In this document: piece by piece, positions 1 to 12,577 of the stretch
How the letters are laid out: each line of letters starts with the position of its first letter
Position numbering within the stretch: the first letter of the stretch is position 1
Source of the DNA: Astur gentilis
Lineage: Eukaryota > Chordata > Aves > Accipitriformes > Accipitridae
Reading direction: 5' to 3'
Assembly (NCBI RefSeq): GCF_929443795.1
Contig: NC_064896.1
Coordinates: 9,240,746 to 9,304,745 of the forward strand
DNA length: 64,000 bases
Program-made: the position numbers and the translations under genes
The notes under the pieces: model-generated
Database searches by the model: none
What the model was told of the DNA's origin: nothing
Seen by the model: the letters and a program-made list of their open reading frames with translations, nothing else

Positions 1-639
1 CTTAAACTACTTGGGGGAGGGGGAAGAAAAAACATTTCTCTAAAAGCAGCAGAAAATCCGAATGTCCTAACAACTTAAAGCTTGTCAAGAAAACATTCAG
101 TGGTGTTTGTTTTACTAAGCTAATAAGTTGAGTGGACCATCAAAGAACAGCTAGGAGTTTCAATCATGTTTAAGAATAGTGTGCACAAATGACTTTGAAC
201 AGTTTTTCAGATAACCATACCACCAAGTACCCCAGCGTTATTTTCTGTAGTGGAGTTCATTTCCGCTCAACTGACAAATAACGATCTAGGGTTAAAGTCT
301 CTGGCCTTACTTTCCTGTAACCACAATCTCACTGGAAGACTGAAATAACTTCTACTGATAAAAACACAAGTGTGCAATATGCACAAATCAGATCCCAGCT
401 TGTTTTTGAACCTGGCCATACAAATTAGAAACAATTCTGTTTAATACTGATCACAAGGAACAATAATCATGTCTTCCAATTAGAAAATCTCATGACACAG
501 GAACAAGGTAGGGTAGTTATTTTTCAAAGATTACATATCAAAGGAGTAAATATAACAACCACCACCAAAACTCTGAGGTCACATGAATGAAAGTTTAAAA
601 GACAGTAATTTTTCTGACAGTACAGGAACACATACTTAC
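1..639 (-). other. PPP6R3: PPP6R3 intron 16 (partial)
   Basis: AT-rich intronic sequence after donor GTAAGT at 639. I see no exon, repeat or RNA gene in it. Confidence 0.8.
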
Positions 640-694
640 ACTTTCATTTGTATTGAGGGTAAAGTTGATGTCTGAAACCCGATCAAAAGAAACG
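640..694 (-). CDS. PPP6R3: PPP6R3 exon 16, residues 577-595 (last exon in window)
   Basis: Completes the Asn codon, then VSFDRVSDINFTLNTNES. Acceptor tttttgtAG, donor AGT|GTAAGT in phase 0. In orthologues the next residues begin the segment leading to the acidic C terminus; that exon is not in the window. Confidence 0.96.
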
Positions 695-2868
695 CTACAA
701 AAAAAGCAGATGCATGCAATAAAACAAGATGTTGTATTATGACATGGAAGACATTTCATTTCTCTTAGGTGTCTCATTTTCCAATAATCTAAAAATACAA
801 GATTAAAAAGAAAGTAGTTTCCAACATAAAACAGTCAAATTCCACATTGAGAAGGTCTGGCATTCATGTGATTTTTATAACTGTGAAATTTTTTTTAAAC
901 AAAAATACAAAACAATGTCATCTCTACCCTATAATTAGTAGTGAAGATGCAACAAGCCTAAGCAAGCATAACTGAAATGATATATGCAAGTATCAAACAC
1001 TGTACTGTTATGCACTGGAGGAAAAAAAAATGTAGGCCTAGAGAATGCCTAATATGACTATGGTCTACCAAGATACAGCTCAAAATCCTGCAAAGATCTG
1101 CATTAGCAGTTCTTATACCTTCTAACCGATTTCAACACTCTACAGAAGGACCTTCTCAACAGGAAGAAAGTGAAAAATGTAATATCAACTTCTGTTTCCT
1201 AAACAGAAAAATTAATCTTTTTTTTTAAACCAATCACCGAAGTTTTTTTCCAAACTGAAAACTAAGTATTAGGCTTTACACATCTTCACATATTAAGTTA
1301 TTGAGCAGTTTCACTACAGTAATTACAAACATGGCATTGACTAAAAATAGCATTAGGCAAACCAAATCTTTAGGGGAAGCAAAAAGAAATAGAGGAGAAG
1401 ATGGGAAATACTACCAGACTTTCAGAAGAGTTAATATTTTCTTCCTCTAGCCACATATAGCAGTGCATTCAGCAGAGCAGTACTACTCTTCCTCTAATCC
1501 TCATTGCATTACAAAGTAGGGAACAAGGTAAGTGGTCTAAAGGAACATAAGTTTCAAGTGTAACTGAATTACTGAAGTAACCATCTAAATTACTGTACAA
1601 CAGTAGGCAGGTAATTTAAGCTGTAATTGATTCTTGCACAAAAGGCATAACTTTAAAGTAACTTTATCTGCAGCTTAATTCAACTCATGAGTACATGATC
1701 AGTATATCTATTACAAATCTCAAGAGATCTGCTTACACAAGTAGTCATCTTCTTTCCACCAAGACCATATACTACCAAAGGCATGATCTTAAAGGAATTC
1801 CAACTCATATCCTTGCCAAAATCCACCTGCTTCTAACAAAGTTAAAGACTATCCTGAGGGGCTTCCTCTCCCATCATATCTTAATCTATAATCTCAGCAC
1901 ATTATGTGGTATAAAAAGGTAGCAATGCTTCTTAGACAGCATATGCAAGCTTCAGTCAATCATCACTTACTGAACATCTTACAGAAGAGCACTGAGACAT
2001 TTTATTGTATTTTACCCTTCTAGAAGCCATCTTCAAGTAATGCTTTTTATTCTCATCTGCATGTTCTTGCATCCCAAGCCATGAATTCTTACCAAAGTCA
2101 AGATAAACTTTATTTTAAGTGAGAACCCCTATTCTTTCTTTTTTCCCATAAGACATCAGTTTACTTAGAAATGAAGAAAGAGATCAGTTTTTCTGGGGGG
2201 TGTTTTTGTTGTGGGTGTTTGAGTGGGGTGGGGATAGGGGGTGAGGGGGGGTGTTGTTTTGGTTTTTTGATTTTTTGTGTTTGTTTTACCTGACCATGAT
2301 TGTTCTCATTTCCTCATCACTTACCATATTTGTAGAAATGAGTCTTAACTGCCTTGACCTTGAAAACAAAGGTAGATTTACGATGCCCTTCCTTACTATC
2401 CCCTATAGAAAAGTACACTCACAGATGTGTTATTCCTGTCATCTTTTCCCGGAAAGCTTAAAGGTAGAGCTATTCATCTGGTCTGGTACACACAGATGCA
2501 GAGGGGCGAGGGGAAAATCACTTTGAGGCACAGAGAAAGTGAAAGTGCCCCCAATAATGCCATATCATTGCCTAGACATAGCTTTAAAAAGCAGAGTTAT
2601 AATTTAGTTATTTATTCACAAGCACTCTGTTCTCATGCTGGCACAACCAGAACATTAGAAAAGGAATATAAGCTGTGGCTTTCCTCTGTAAACTGTTCAG
2701 GAAGGCTTTTATCAATGAACACAGATGATACAAAAAATTGGGACTGATTGGCAACTGCCTCACATCAGTAAAGGCTTATATTTATCATCAGCAAAGCCAC
2801 AGCCAAATACACAATAAGAAAGGAAGCTCCCGAGACTACAATCAAAGCCAGTATAATGTTATACTCAC
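695..2868 (-). other. PPP6R3: PPP6R3 intron 15
   Basis: AT-rich intron. The only notable content is a T/G-rich stretch at about 2190-2280 with a G-quadruplex-type motif at 2225-2251. Confidence 0.85.
2225..2251 (+). other. G-quadruplex-type motif
   Basis: Four runs of four or more G (2225-2228, 2230-2233, 2237-2241, 2245-2251) separated by loops T, ATA and TGA. The G-rich strand is the template strand for PPP6R3. Confidence 0.7.
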
Positions 2869-2966
2869 TTGCCAATGTCATCTTGATCAGCAAACTTCTC
2901 ATCGTTGAAGCCAAACTGGTCAATAAAATTGGACGTCATTTGTTGCATCTGATAATCAGAAAAGGC
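2869..2966 (-). CDS. PPP6R3: PPP6R3 exon 15, residues 545-576
   Basis: Encodes [20 protein letters not shown] then [12 protein letters not shown] and two bases of an Asn codon. Acceptor ggttgccAG, donor AA|GTGAGT (phase 2). The sequence is PPP6R3-type rather than PPP6R1/R2. Confidence 0.97.
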
Positions 2967-3492
2967 CTGGCAACCCCAGGACCAATGACAGTGATATAAT
3001 GATTCTAATAATACTCTAAATCCTATTTGCCCATTTTGCTCCAAAGAAATAAAAGTCTCCCTAATCTAAACATAAAGGGCAGGAAAAGGATTTGCCTTAA
3101 CCTTTGAATTTTAAATGGTAACACTGACTACACACCTACTACATTTACTGACTTTAAAGCCAGTCTAATAGCAGCTCTCAATAAGAAAGTTAAATCTCTA
3201 GTTTAACCACATATTAATTAGCACCTTTCCAAATGCACCCCAGAGAAACAGTGAAATAACACAGTATACTATAAAAAAAAGCTATCTTTGCTCAAAATAA
3301 CATGAAGAACCAGAAAAGTACATTATATATAGATACTAAAACACAGTTGCATGTTTATCATATAGTCAGCACTAGAAATGTCAGTCTCAGGCACACACAC
3401 CAGCAGCGTCTAACCAACATCTCAATGCAGTGTCACCGACTCAACTGTACTTTTTTTTTCTTCTTCTTCTTTTTTAGATTTAAAGATGCCAG

Positions 3493-3960
3493 TGCATCCT
3501 GGGTTCAGCTGGGTTAGAGTTAATTTTTACAGGAACCTGGGAGATGTGGGGGTGGAGGGGCATAGCCGGGGCAGCTGACCTGAACTAGCCCAGGAGCTGT
3601 TCCATACCATGTGCCATCATGCTCAGTATATAAATGGGGAGCAGGCCGGGGGGGGGGGGGAGAGGAGGGGGTGTCCTCTGGACTTCCGGTGGGGGGAAGT
3701 GGTGGAGCGTCAGGTCCCGGGTGGTGAGCGGTTGCACTGTGCATCACTCCTTTTGTATACTCTTTCATTAATACCATTGTTGTTGTAAACTTTTTTTTTT
3801 TGTGCTGTCTCAGTAAACTGCCTTTATCTCAACCCTTGAGGTTCCAGGTGTTTTTTCTTTTCTCTCCTCCATCTCCTCCCTATCCCACCGGAGGGGGGCG
3901 GAGGAGTGAGCGAGCAGCTCCGTGGTCCTTTGTTACCGGCTGGGCTGGAACCACGACGCA
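3493..3960 (+). mobile_element. Solo LTR, ERVL-like family
   Basis: About 468 bp alignable end to end with the two LTRs of the provirus at 14273-20834. It shares the start (TCCTGGGTTCAGCTGGG), a TATATAAAT box at 3627-3635, and a 3' part with CTCAACC..GAGGTTCCAG and a GAGTGAGCGAGC block, ending ..CCACGACGCA. It is diverged: a CA insertion near its 5' end, a poly-G run near 3645-3660 and several other indels. I see no clear target duplication. Antisense to PPP6R3. Confidence 0.9.
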
Positions 3961-6007
3961 GTGTCAACTGCCAGCAGGTGGGTACACGTTAAGGTACACA
4001 TGGGCATCTTCTCTTATCCATAACAATAGTTTTTGTCCCTTATTTCCCTGGACTATAATTATCACACATTCTCCAGGGACTTGTAACAGTGTTATTTCCA
4101 TGTGTAAAGTAAGCAAAAACTAAGATATTCTATGAAATACAGCTGTCACAACAACTCTCTTGGTCTCTTACCCAGGTAGCTAAAGGGACACAGTACACAG
4201 ACAAAACCTTTGAAGAAGGTGGTCAAGCTGACCAAAGTGAATACGGAAAGAAAACAAGAGAATGGTCAAAAAAAGCAAGTTTGGATTACGGCATTATGAA
4301 AACTGGAAGAAAAAGAAAGGAGATACAGAAGGACGATATACAGCAAGACACTATCAGGGCTGGGAGTGGGTCTGAAAAACATTCATGACTAGTAGGGTCA
4401 TCACACTAAGCAAGGCCAAATCAAGACCTCTTCTACGTTTTGATTCTAAATTTTAAGATCTGACAGTTAGTTCTAAAAAACTTAAGGATTTTATACTAAC
4501 ACAGTCAGTATATCAACATTACACAGGTAGACAATCAATTACTGGCTGTCCTCCCTATAAAATAATTACTCTGCTTTACACTGGTCACTGAGCTCTCCAT
4601 TCCTGTAAAGTATTTTTACTACTATGGGTATTAAAATACAAATGTAACCGAAAGCAATTAGTGAATTACCTCCATGGAAAGAAAAAAAACCCAAAAGAAG
4701 TTAAACAGACTTCTGTTTACAGAAGTTAAAACCATTAAGACCACCACTCACCAGGATAAACAGAAAAATTAAGACATGAGGTTTATGACATCAGCTAGTT
4801 ATAAAATTAATGTGAAATCTTATCACTACATCAAAATTGTCTACAAGTATACAAAAGTGCAGTTATAAACTGCTAGTATATCTCAGACCCTAGACAGCTC
4901 TATCCTGTTCTCCAATATATTTTCAGTATGCTTTAGAGACAAAAAGTGGTACTAAGTTGGTGGAGAACAGAACAATGCTTTCCTGGAGTAAAAGCTTCCA
5001 GAGCCACAGCAAGAGAGTACATTAAATACTGCTGGCACAAGAAACCTTACAACCCAGAACTAGGTGACAGAACACTTCTTCAAAGATGTCAGTTTTGAAG
5101 TGTTATTCAGAAACTTACATAAAAAGTGTTTCTGAGAAAGAGTGGGGGAAAAGAGAGACCTTCCCTTCTGGAGCAAAGGGTCTTCATTGGAAAACAGTAT
5201 TTAACTAGATTTTGATGCCAGAAGAAAGAAGACATAGCAAATATAATTCTGCACAGGTGCACAGGCTGAAGTTGAATTTGACAAAAATAAACCAAAAATT
5301 AATAGGTCCCTTAGTATTTTCCTCCCTTATCCAATTCCTAATGGGTCCACTTGAATTCTGGAAATTTACCTCCTGTTTCCTCCTTTAACTATTGGTCTAG
5401 AATAGGGTATTCTAGCTTACGTCAGACACACCTTTATGAATGAATTTGTGCAGCTGAAGAATGCTTTAAGTAATTTCAATACATTTCCCATCAGTGATTT
5501 ATCTTGTCTAGTATCATGCTTTCCTCATGAGACCGCTTTAGAAAGTATATTTCACTAGCGTAGCTTAGGGGAAAAAAAAAGACTAAGAAAATGGTGATGA
5601 AGTTGAAAGAAACAGCACTGGACCACCTGCATATTTCCAGATCAACTATCTGGGACTGCTTGGATTGCCTAGGCACAGCAGGTCACTAAGGGGATGCATG
5701 AAAAGCACAGAGATATTTGAAGATCTTACTTTCTCACTAGAGCTGGTACAGATAGCACTCAACTTAGCAAGTTCGTATTCAGGTGCACCTTATATGCACA
5801 GAAATCACATACATCAGATTCTTAAAATTTGAGCCACCACCCACAATTCAAACTTAGACAAGTAATTACTTATTATAAAAACTACATAAGATGCATAAAG
5901 TACCAAAGCCAGTCTTAGACTAGGTAGTTACTACATAGCTGTGAGCGTGAACTGAAAGATTTTGGTTAGTAACGCGTTCCACATAGGGGATCTATCGGCA
6001 GTCTTGC

Positions 6008-6017
6008 GCCACGTGGC
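6008..6017. promoter_or_regulatory. E-box palindrome GCCACGTGGC
   Basis: A perfect 10-bp palindrome around CACGTG (6010-6015), in a 130-bp patch (about 5935-6065) that carries several CpGs (ACGCG, ATCGG, TGCGCC, CACGC) within an otherwise CpG-poor intron. CACGTG is the core bound by bHLH-ZIP factors such as USF and MYC (family knowledge). Function here is inference. Confidence 0.4.
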
Positions 6018-7057
6018 TCCCACGCTTTCACCACCAGTGAAAGAATAGATAGATACGCATATAGCAGATAGGACTAGTATTATAGAAATGTCATCATTCT
6101 TCATCAAAATGACACCAATGTTCTCCATAATCACTCATCACAAAAATACTCTAATACCATAACCATAGTAAACACTGTATCATTTTCAATTAGTCAGCTA
6201 TGAAAACATTAAAACTTCAAGGTGGACACAGCTTTGACTTAAACTTTCAGTCTGGTTGATCTGAAAATTCCCTAGGCATTCTAAATTTTTTTTCTTCATT
6301 AAACCAAAGATGAAATTATCTCTGAAACACTCACAAATGAGTTGTCAAAAGCATATACTGAATTTAAAAATAAGTGATCAAGTTCATTGGAAATTTAGTT
6401 CAGGAAGATTTGGCTACATACACTTGCCAGGTATCAATGGCCTATAAAGTTAAAAGCATTCGAGCTGCTAGATACTACCTGTCACAGTAGCATACTTGGC
6501 TCTTCATTTGTATTGCTGTGACAGCTGCAGACTTTAGTATTTTGCCAAAAACTAAAAACGTTTAACAATGAATAGCCAATCATCCTTGTTTCCTCAAAAT
6601 AAGGTCAACATTTAAAAAAAAAAATCTATTGGCAAAACCAAACAAAAACCCGTATTCACTTTTACAGCAATTCACACTTGCCAGAAAACACAATTAGAAG
6701 CCACCATTTCAAACTTCTACATCTAAGTAATAACTAAAGTTAATATAGAGACTGTGTTCAACTTAGCCAGACGGCTGGCACATAAAATGTGTTCTTAGGC
6801 ATAATGAGTAGAAATCTGCATACACAGCATGATCAAAGACTAAAATCCGGAAGGCACACCAAGAGATTGACTTGTGTTGAAAACCATACCTCTGGGTTTG
6901 AAAAACCACAGTTGTGCACACGCACACATGCCTAAGTTTTATTTTAAACTTCCTAGATTTGTATTTGCTTGTGATAGAAATAGAAGTTCCACTGCTTTTT
7001 TTTAAAACTTATTTTTACAGAAAGAGCAACTTACACTGTTAAAAGAATTCAACTCAC

Positions 7058-7144
7058 CTGCTGCAAAGAAGAATCCTGTGAGAAGCCAGTTTCTTTAAAG
7101 TCAATTTCATCATCACTAGAAGAATGAATGTGGCAGGTAGTAAC
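7058..7144 (-). CDS. PPP6R3: PPP6R3 exon 14, residues 516-544
   Basis: 29 codons: VTTCHIHSSSDDEIDFKETG then FSQDSSLQQ. Acceptor tttgtatAG, donor CAG|GTGAGT. It begins the acidic, Ser-rich linker after the SAPS domain. Symmetric phase 0. Confidence 0.97.
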
Positions 7145-10100
7145 CTATACAAAGGAATTTAGTCATTTGCATAGTATGTGACAGCCACTCAAGTATACTC
7201 ACACTACCTGGCTGAATCTTCAGTTTCACATCAAAACAAGAAATAAACTGAATTATTTTTAGTTTTCCCAACAGCTATACCACATAAAATAGTCCCTGAA
7301 ATATTTCAATAGCATTAATACATACATGAGGATTAGATACCAAAAAAGCCAAAACTTTTGACTACTTCAGAATGACTATTTAACATAAAATAGCCAGTCC
7401 TACAGCTGACAGTTTTCTAAAACAAAATGAGACAAAACTTGCATCTTGTCTTTGTACTGCACAAAATATACTGAACAGCACATGAATTAAGTCACCAAAA
7501 TACTAGATTATATACAGAGATCCTCCTCCTTTCCTATATATAAAATATATAAAAATTAAAGGGAAACTGTCTTGCCTATATACACTATTTACAAAAAGAC
7601 AAAAGAATTAAACTTCAGAAATTCATAACCAATGTGTACTTGCAGAAACAAACATGGAGCTGTTGCCACCGCAACCACTGTTTTAAACATTACCCTTGAA
7701 ATTAGAGATTTTTTTGATGATCTGACACAGAACTAGTGGGAATAGTTTGTTCAGTGACACTGCTATCTAAGCAACGTGTTCTTGAAGTACTCATCTTCAA
7801 TCAGAACAGTACTCCAAAAGTAATTTTAGCTGGGACAGCAATTATCTAAAGTAACAGCAGTGACAGCTGACCCTTAAGACATACTGTATGAAGGATCACT
7901 AGTATAAAGCAATCTACAGATGACAAAGTTTATACTGCACTATAATATATTGCATTTTTCTACAAACCCCTAGAACTCCTTGTTACAGATTCTCAAGTTA
8001 AGTCAGGTGGTTCATGGATTCTTTATTTTTTGAAGAAAATACAAGTTTATACAAAAGGAGTACTGAAACACATACAAGGCTTCATACAAGACAGACACCT
8101 TTCTATGCTTCCACAAATATCACAGGACAGTGCTACTCAGGACACATGTACAAGAGAGAAATGAAGTTGTTAGCTGAAGTATATTCTGCTTTTATGCATT
8201 TTCCTCTGTTAGTATAACATTTACTTTAAAAAAAATAATTGGGAGTGCTTTATTCTTGCTCATCTACCATTCAGCCCTGCACTGCAATTTGCATACTAGA
8301 AGTACCCTGACTTCAAGTTAGTGAATTTCTGAAGGAAACCCAACCTATCAACACTAAAACTATCAATAAGTGGGAAGAATAGGAATGCATCAAGTGATCT
8401 CTGGACTACTTGTGTCTGGAGAAGAACTGTTACATCAAATGACAGACCAAGTCTATTGAAGGTTAGTGCTCAGTGTATATTTATGAAAATATTCTTGCAA
8501 AGTCTGCACACTTCAAGGTAATTATATGGCATTTCATACCACAACCTGAGCTGCCCTATAAACCAACCCCCCGATGTGGACAGTTTTTAAGAGGACAAAA
8601 GTTAACATACCTACTCCTTCTACAACTGCAATTTGTTGGGGGAAAAGACACCCAAACCCAAGTAAGAAGTTGTTTATTTAGTTTTAGTTACTACTAATGA
8701 ACAAGTTAATCCCCAGTAGAAATCCTGCCCTTACTGCTGTAACAGAAAGGAGCTCAGGACTCTTAGCTAGACATAGTGTCTTCTTCCCCAAACTCTCCCT
8801 TTGGCAACCAGCAGATAAGATACCAGGCTTAAGATACATGAGTTACTTCTCTTGTTTTCTGACAGCTGCTTTAGTTGAAGCATAAACCTGGAAGAAGAAA
8901 CTGGTATTACTCCACCCTAATAAATAAGTGGCAGAATTATGCCAGGGAAGGGAGTGGGAATGACCACTGCAAATTCCAGCAATTAATTCTTTACTTAAGC
9001 AAGCTGCTTACTGTTCAGACCAGTTGCTTTCTAACACTAACACACAGCACAGGCACTTTTCACAATAACTCATTCTAATGTGTGGCATTTTTTCCCTCGT
9101 TTCCTAGTAATACTGAGAAGGACTTCCCTCAAGAGAAATGAACTATATAGTGATTAAGGCAACCATGAACAGTTTGTCCTGTAAACATATTTTTAGGCTT
9201 AGGGGAGGTATACTCTCCTCACTTAGTCTAAGCACACCTAATGAACATTCAATGTCATGACTAATATTGGAAGGATGCCAAAGAGACATCTGAAGTTATA
9301 CAAAGTCTCTTGTACAAACCTAGTATTACAAATTGTATAGCATTCTTCACTGTGCCAGCATCATTAAGGCACCCTGTCAAAAGTGAAAATGAACAATTAC
9401 TCCACATTTGTTTAAACTTCAGCTAGGTAAGTGTAAGTAGGTAAGCTTAGTGAAATACTGCCTAACTTCTACCAGAAGGACAATTAGCAATGGAAAAACA
9501 AAAATAAGCTTCATATAAAGTCTGTAAAGTGTTTTGGGGAAACTCTGAGATAGTGCTGCTACATGCTCACTTCTAAGTCTGTAGTTACTGTTGTTTTAGA
9601 AAATGTAACAAGAACTTGTTTGAAAGACAGAGAAGCCTATAGAGGGAGAAAGAAAATGAGAGGGGTGAAGTGTTGATAGATTTACAATCAACAACCCTGA
9701 TGTAAAACAACTGAAAAAGAATAGTCTTATGGCTGCAGAAGCAGTTCATTATGCATGGGACCCCAAGACCACATACCTTGTTCCATTATAGTAAAAGAGC
9801 TCTCTTTGTTGAGCACCAAATGACTGAAGCATTCAAAGTACTCACAAGATCAGTTATTTCCATAGCCTTCACAGAGCGAACTTATTTACATACTTTTTAA
9901 TGAACTTCACATCATAAGAGTTTGCATACACAAAGATCAGATCATCTGATCTTTGTAAATCCAGTAAGTTGACTGCAGATCAAGTATAACAGTAAACCAC
10001 AGCTCTGTCATTGAGGTCAGGAACTGTGTGCTTAACTATTATATCGCCCATGACTAGGTTCTGTTCAACAGCTTACTTAGGACAGGAAAACCTTGAAGTA

Positions 10101-11834
10101 AGTAACCTTATCAAGTAACTAAGTCTATTCATCTACCCAGCAATAAATATAAGGCTAACCCACAGAAAATTAAGAAAAGTGTGCTTAAGATCTTGCTCTG
10201 GGGACCTTGAAAATCTGCACTTTATATCAGGTATATAATTTCTCAGGTATAAACACTAGTTCTGATAAGCTGTTGTTTTAACCCAGGATGCTTTCATCAA
10301 CTTACAGAAGAGCTCAAACACTCAGACATACTAGGTTGTCCAAGTTTATAGATGAAGAGGACAGGTCTAATGGAGAGCAAAGCACAGATCAAAAGCATGG
10401 GTATTAGGGGACAGTATGACTGGGAAGAAATACCATGGGGCTGTTCTTTGAGGATACACCCATATAATAACTATAACTTAAACACAACAAGCACAACAAC
10501 AAGCTGAGTTTTCTGTAAGATCAGTCTTTTAATATCTCCTGCACCATTGCAGGAGTACTGCCCATTACCGCTTATCTTTGAACTACGTGCTAATCCAAAG
10601 CTCATGAGAATTGATCACGCAAGCAGAAACAAAGCCTATAACTTTAGAAATTCAAAGACACAGTATTTTCCAGATGGCATTTTAGATACAAGAATTTGTT
10701 TTAATGCTTCGTATTTCTATTCAACTGAATATTGTGGAGTTTAGAGATGTTTTAAATGAGGTTCTACAGTTGTTACATCAAGTATGTCCAAGTAAATGAT
10801 TACATAACTAAAGAGCTAATTACAATGTTATTAATTATAAATCAGCTTAAAATTCTGCCTCTCTAGAGGACTCTTCTCTTGGCCTTGACCAAGAAGTAGT
10901 TTCTAACAAGAGGAAAATATAATTATTCTACAAGCACTATGAACTTCTTTGCATTCACAAGCTCATGGAAAAAATAGGACGTGTACATCATTTGGTCCTG
11001 TGCACAAGTTTCAGATTAATCTCCTATTGCTTCTACTGCCATACACATCATGTTAGCATCATGTTCCAGTTGCTGTATTATGTTGAAATAGCAAATGTAA
11101 CAGTCTGTTAGTCTTATAGCCCAATTAATATGGCACCCGCACAAGTTAATGAAGCCACATGCAAAGCACTGCATCCCTGGAGAAGTCAGGTATATTAAAA
11201 TTCATTAACTGGTCTGCTGCCATTGGAAACAGCCTCTGCTTATTAAAGTCTCCAAGTGATTACTCTTAAACTATGTTTAACATGATTACACAAAACCTCT
11301 TTGTACTTCTACTTAAGTTTAGCTTTTTTCTAAAAGTGTAATCACTGCTGCTGTGTGCAGAAGAAATTTGACAGGTGCACAACAAAAGTATGCAAAGTTA
11401 CTTGACTTAAGCAAGGTCAGTAACATATGCAGTGGGATGCAGGTAGCATTTTTCCATTAAACTTACATAGGCTCATTTACATACTGTAGATAAAGCAATT
11501 AACACCAGCTCCTGCAGTTTTAGTTTGTACTCTTCAAGCAGACAGGAGCTTTCAATGACACTAACTTGAAGCTGTAAAGAAATCTTCCTTCTTAGCAACT
11601 GTCTGGGATGAGCTATACAAACTGAGCTACTGCAATATGCCCGTGCAAAATATTAATGGTATGGCTTTAGCTGAAAAGTAAACTAAAGAATTATCAGTTC
11701 CACAGCTCAGCAACTAGATGTACTTCTTGACACAAGTACATGGTAGTTGGGAAGATTGGTTGTGCTGCTAACAAAAAGAAACTGGGGCCCAAGTAAACAG
11801 CAGCAATTTTGATACCTTACCCATCACTACTTAC
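7145..11834 (-). other. PPP6R3: PPP6R3 intron 13
   Basis: About 4.7 kb of AT-rich intron. I see no exon, LTR, LINE or RNA gene in it; short open frames on both strands look like chance. Confidence 0.8.
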
Positions 11835-11920
11835 CAGGTCCACTGTGTTCCTCTTGTTAGTTTCTCCTAAAGAGCTTGTGCAGAACGTCTCCCATCGCTC
11901 TCTGACCTCCTCTGGAAGCT
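11835..11920 (-). CDS. PPP6R3: PPP6R3 exon 13, residues 487-515
   Basis: Opens AG to complete the split Glu codon, then LPEEVRERWETFCTSSLGET and NKRNTVDL. Acceptor ctacggtAG, donor CTG|GTAAGT in phase 0. It is near the C-terminal edge of the SAPS domain. Confidence 0.96.
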
Positions 11921-12461
11921 CTACCGTAGGAAACAGGAAAAAACCCAATTTGATACTATTGACAATGGAACATCACTTAATTTTTAATTGTTCTCTTCTG
12001 CTCTAGCAGAAATACTGCAAAGAACATATATATCCTCCTAAACCCATACGGATTACTCCATCTAGCAAACAAGTCCAAATTAAGCAGATAAGCATCTCTC
12101 TGCATTTATTTCAGAGAGCTTTGATACTGTTTGGGGAAAAAGACTTAAGCATATGTTTAAGGATGGCTGGTTTTAAATTGAATGCATCAGAAATAATCAG
12201 TTTTTTCTTCTTTTATCCAACAGCTGGCTTTTAATTTAAGCTTGATTCATCTCCTCAAAATTTGATAATGAAAGCCATGAAGACAAACTTAAGACCATTA
12301 ACATTACCTTTAATAAACTGTTACATCACCTTTAATGAACTGTTACATCACCTTTAATGAACTGTTACATCACCTTTAATGAACTGTTACATCACCTTTA
12401 ATGAACTGTTACATCACCTTTAATGAACTGTTACATCACCTTTAATGAACTGTTACATTAC
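11921..12461 (-). other. PPP6R3: PPP6R3 intron 12 (541 bp)
   Basis: A short intron of which about 150 bp at its 5' end is the 22-bp minisatellite. Its acceptor is ctacggtAG|AG at 11922-11921. Confidence 0.9.
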
Positions 12462-12481
12462 CTTTAATGAACTGTTGGACT
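12306..12481. repeat. 22-bp minisatellite, 8 units, spanning exon 12 and its splice donor
   Basis: Units start at 12306, 12328, 12350, 12372, 12394, 12416, 12438 and 12460, each exactly 22 bp with plus consensus ACCTTTAATGAACTGTTACA+TC. The leftmost unit has one change (AATAAAC). The rightmost unit, at 12460, is the PPP6R3 exon 12 edge itself and diverges only in its last five bases. On the minus strand each unit reads AACAGTTCATTAAAG|GT, so each carries a copy of the exon end and 5' splice site. Confidence 0.97.
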
Positions 12482-12577
12482 AGTGTACTGTTTGGCCCCT
12501 TATCTGTACTATGCACAATACAGTTTGCTATCCTTGTCAGGTGACCCATATAGCCATGCCGTCTTCCTCCTTCAGCC
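12462..12577 (-). CDS. PPP6R3: PPP6R3 exon 12, residues 448-486; 3' edge inside a minisatellite
   Basis: Completes the split Gln codon, then AEGGRRHGYMGHLTRIANCI and VHSTDKGPNSTLVQQFIK, ending with G of a split Glu codon (phase 1). Acceptor tcttgtAG, donor AAAG|GTAATG. The last 15 coding bases and the donor belong to the rightmost unit of a 22-bp tandem array that continues into intron 12. From memory, mammalian orthologues have Leu where this copy has Phe in VQQFIK; all repeat units carry the Phe-type base. Confidence 0.95.

Larger units (their letters stand above)
2967..7057 (-). other. PPP6R3: PPP6R3 intron 14
   Basis: Intron of about 4.1 kb holding a solo LTR (3493-3960) and a CpG-containing patch with an E-box palindrome near 6.0 kb. 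The rest is AT-rich with nothing recognised. Confidence 0.85.
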
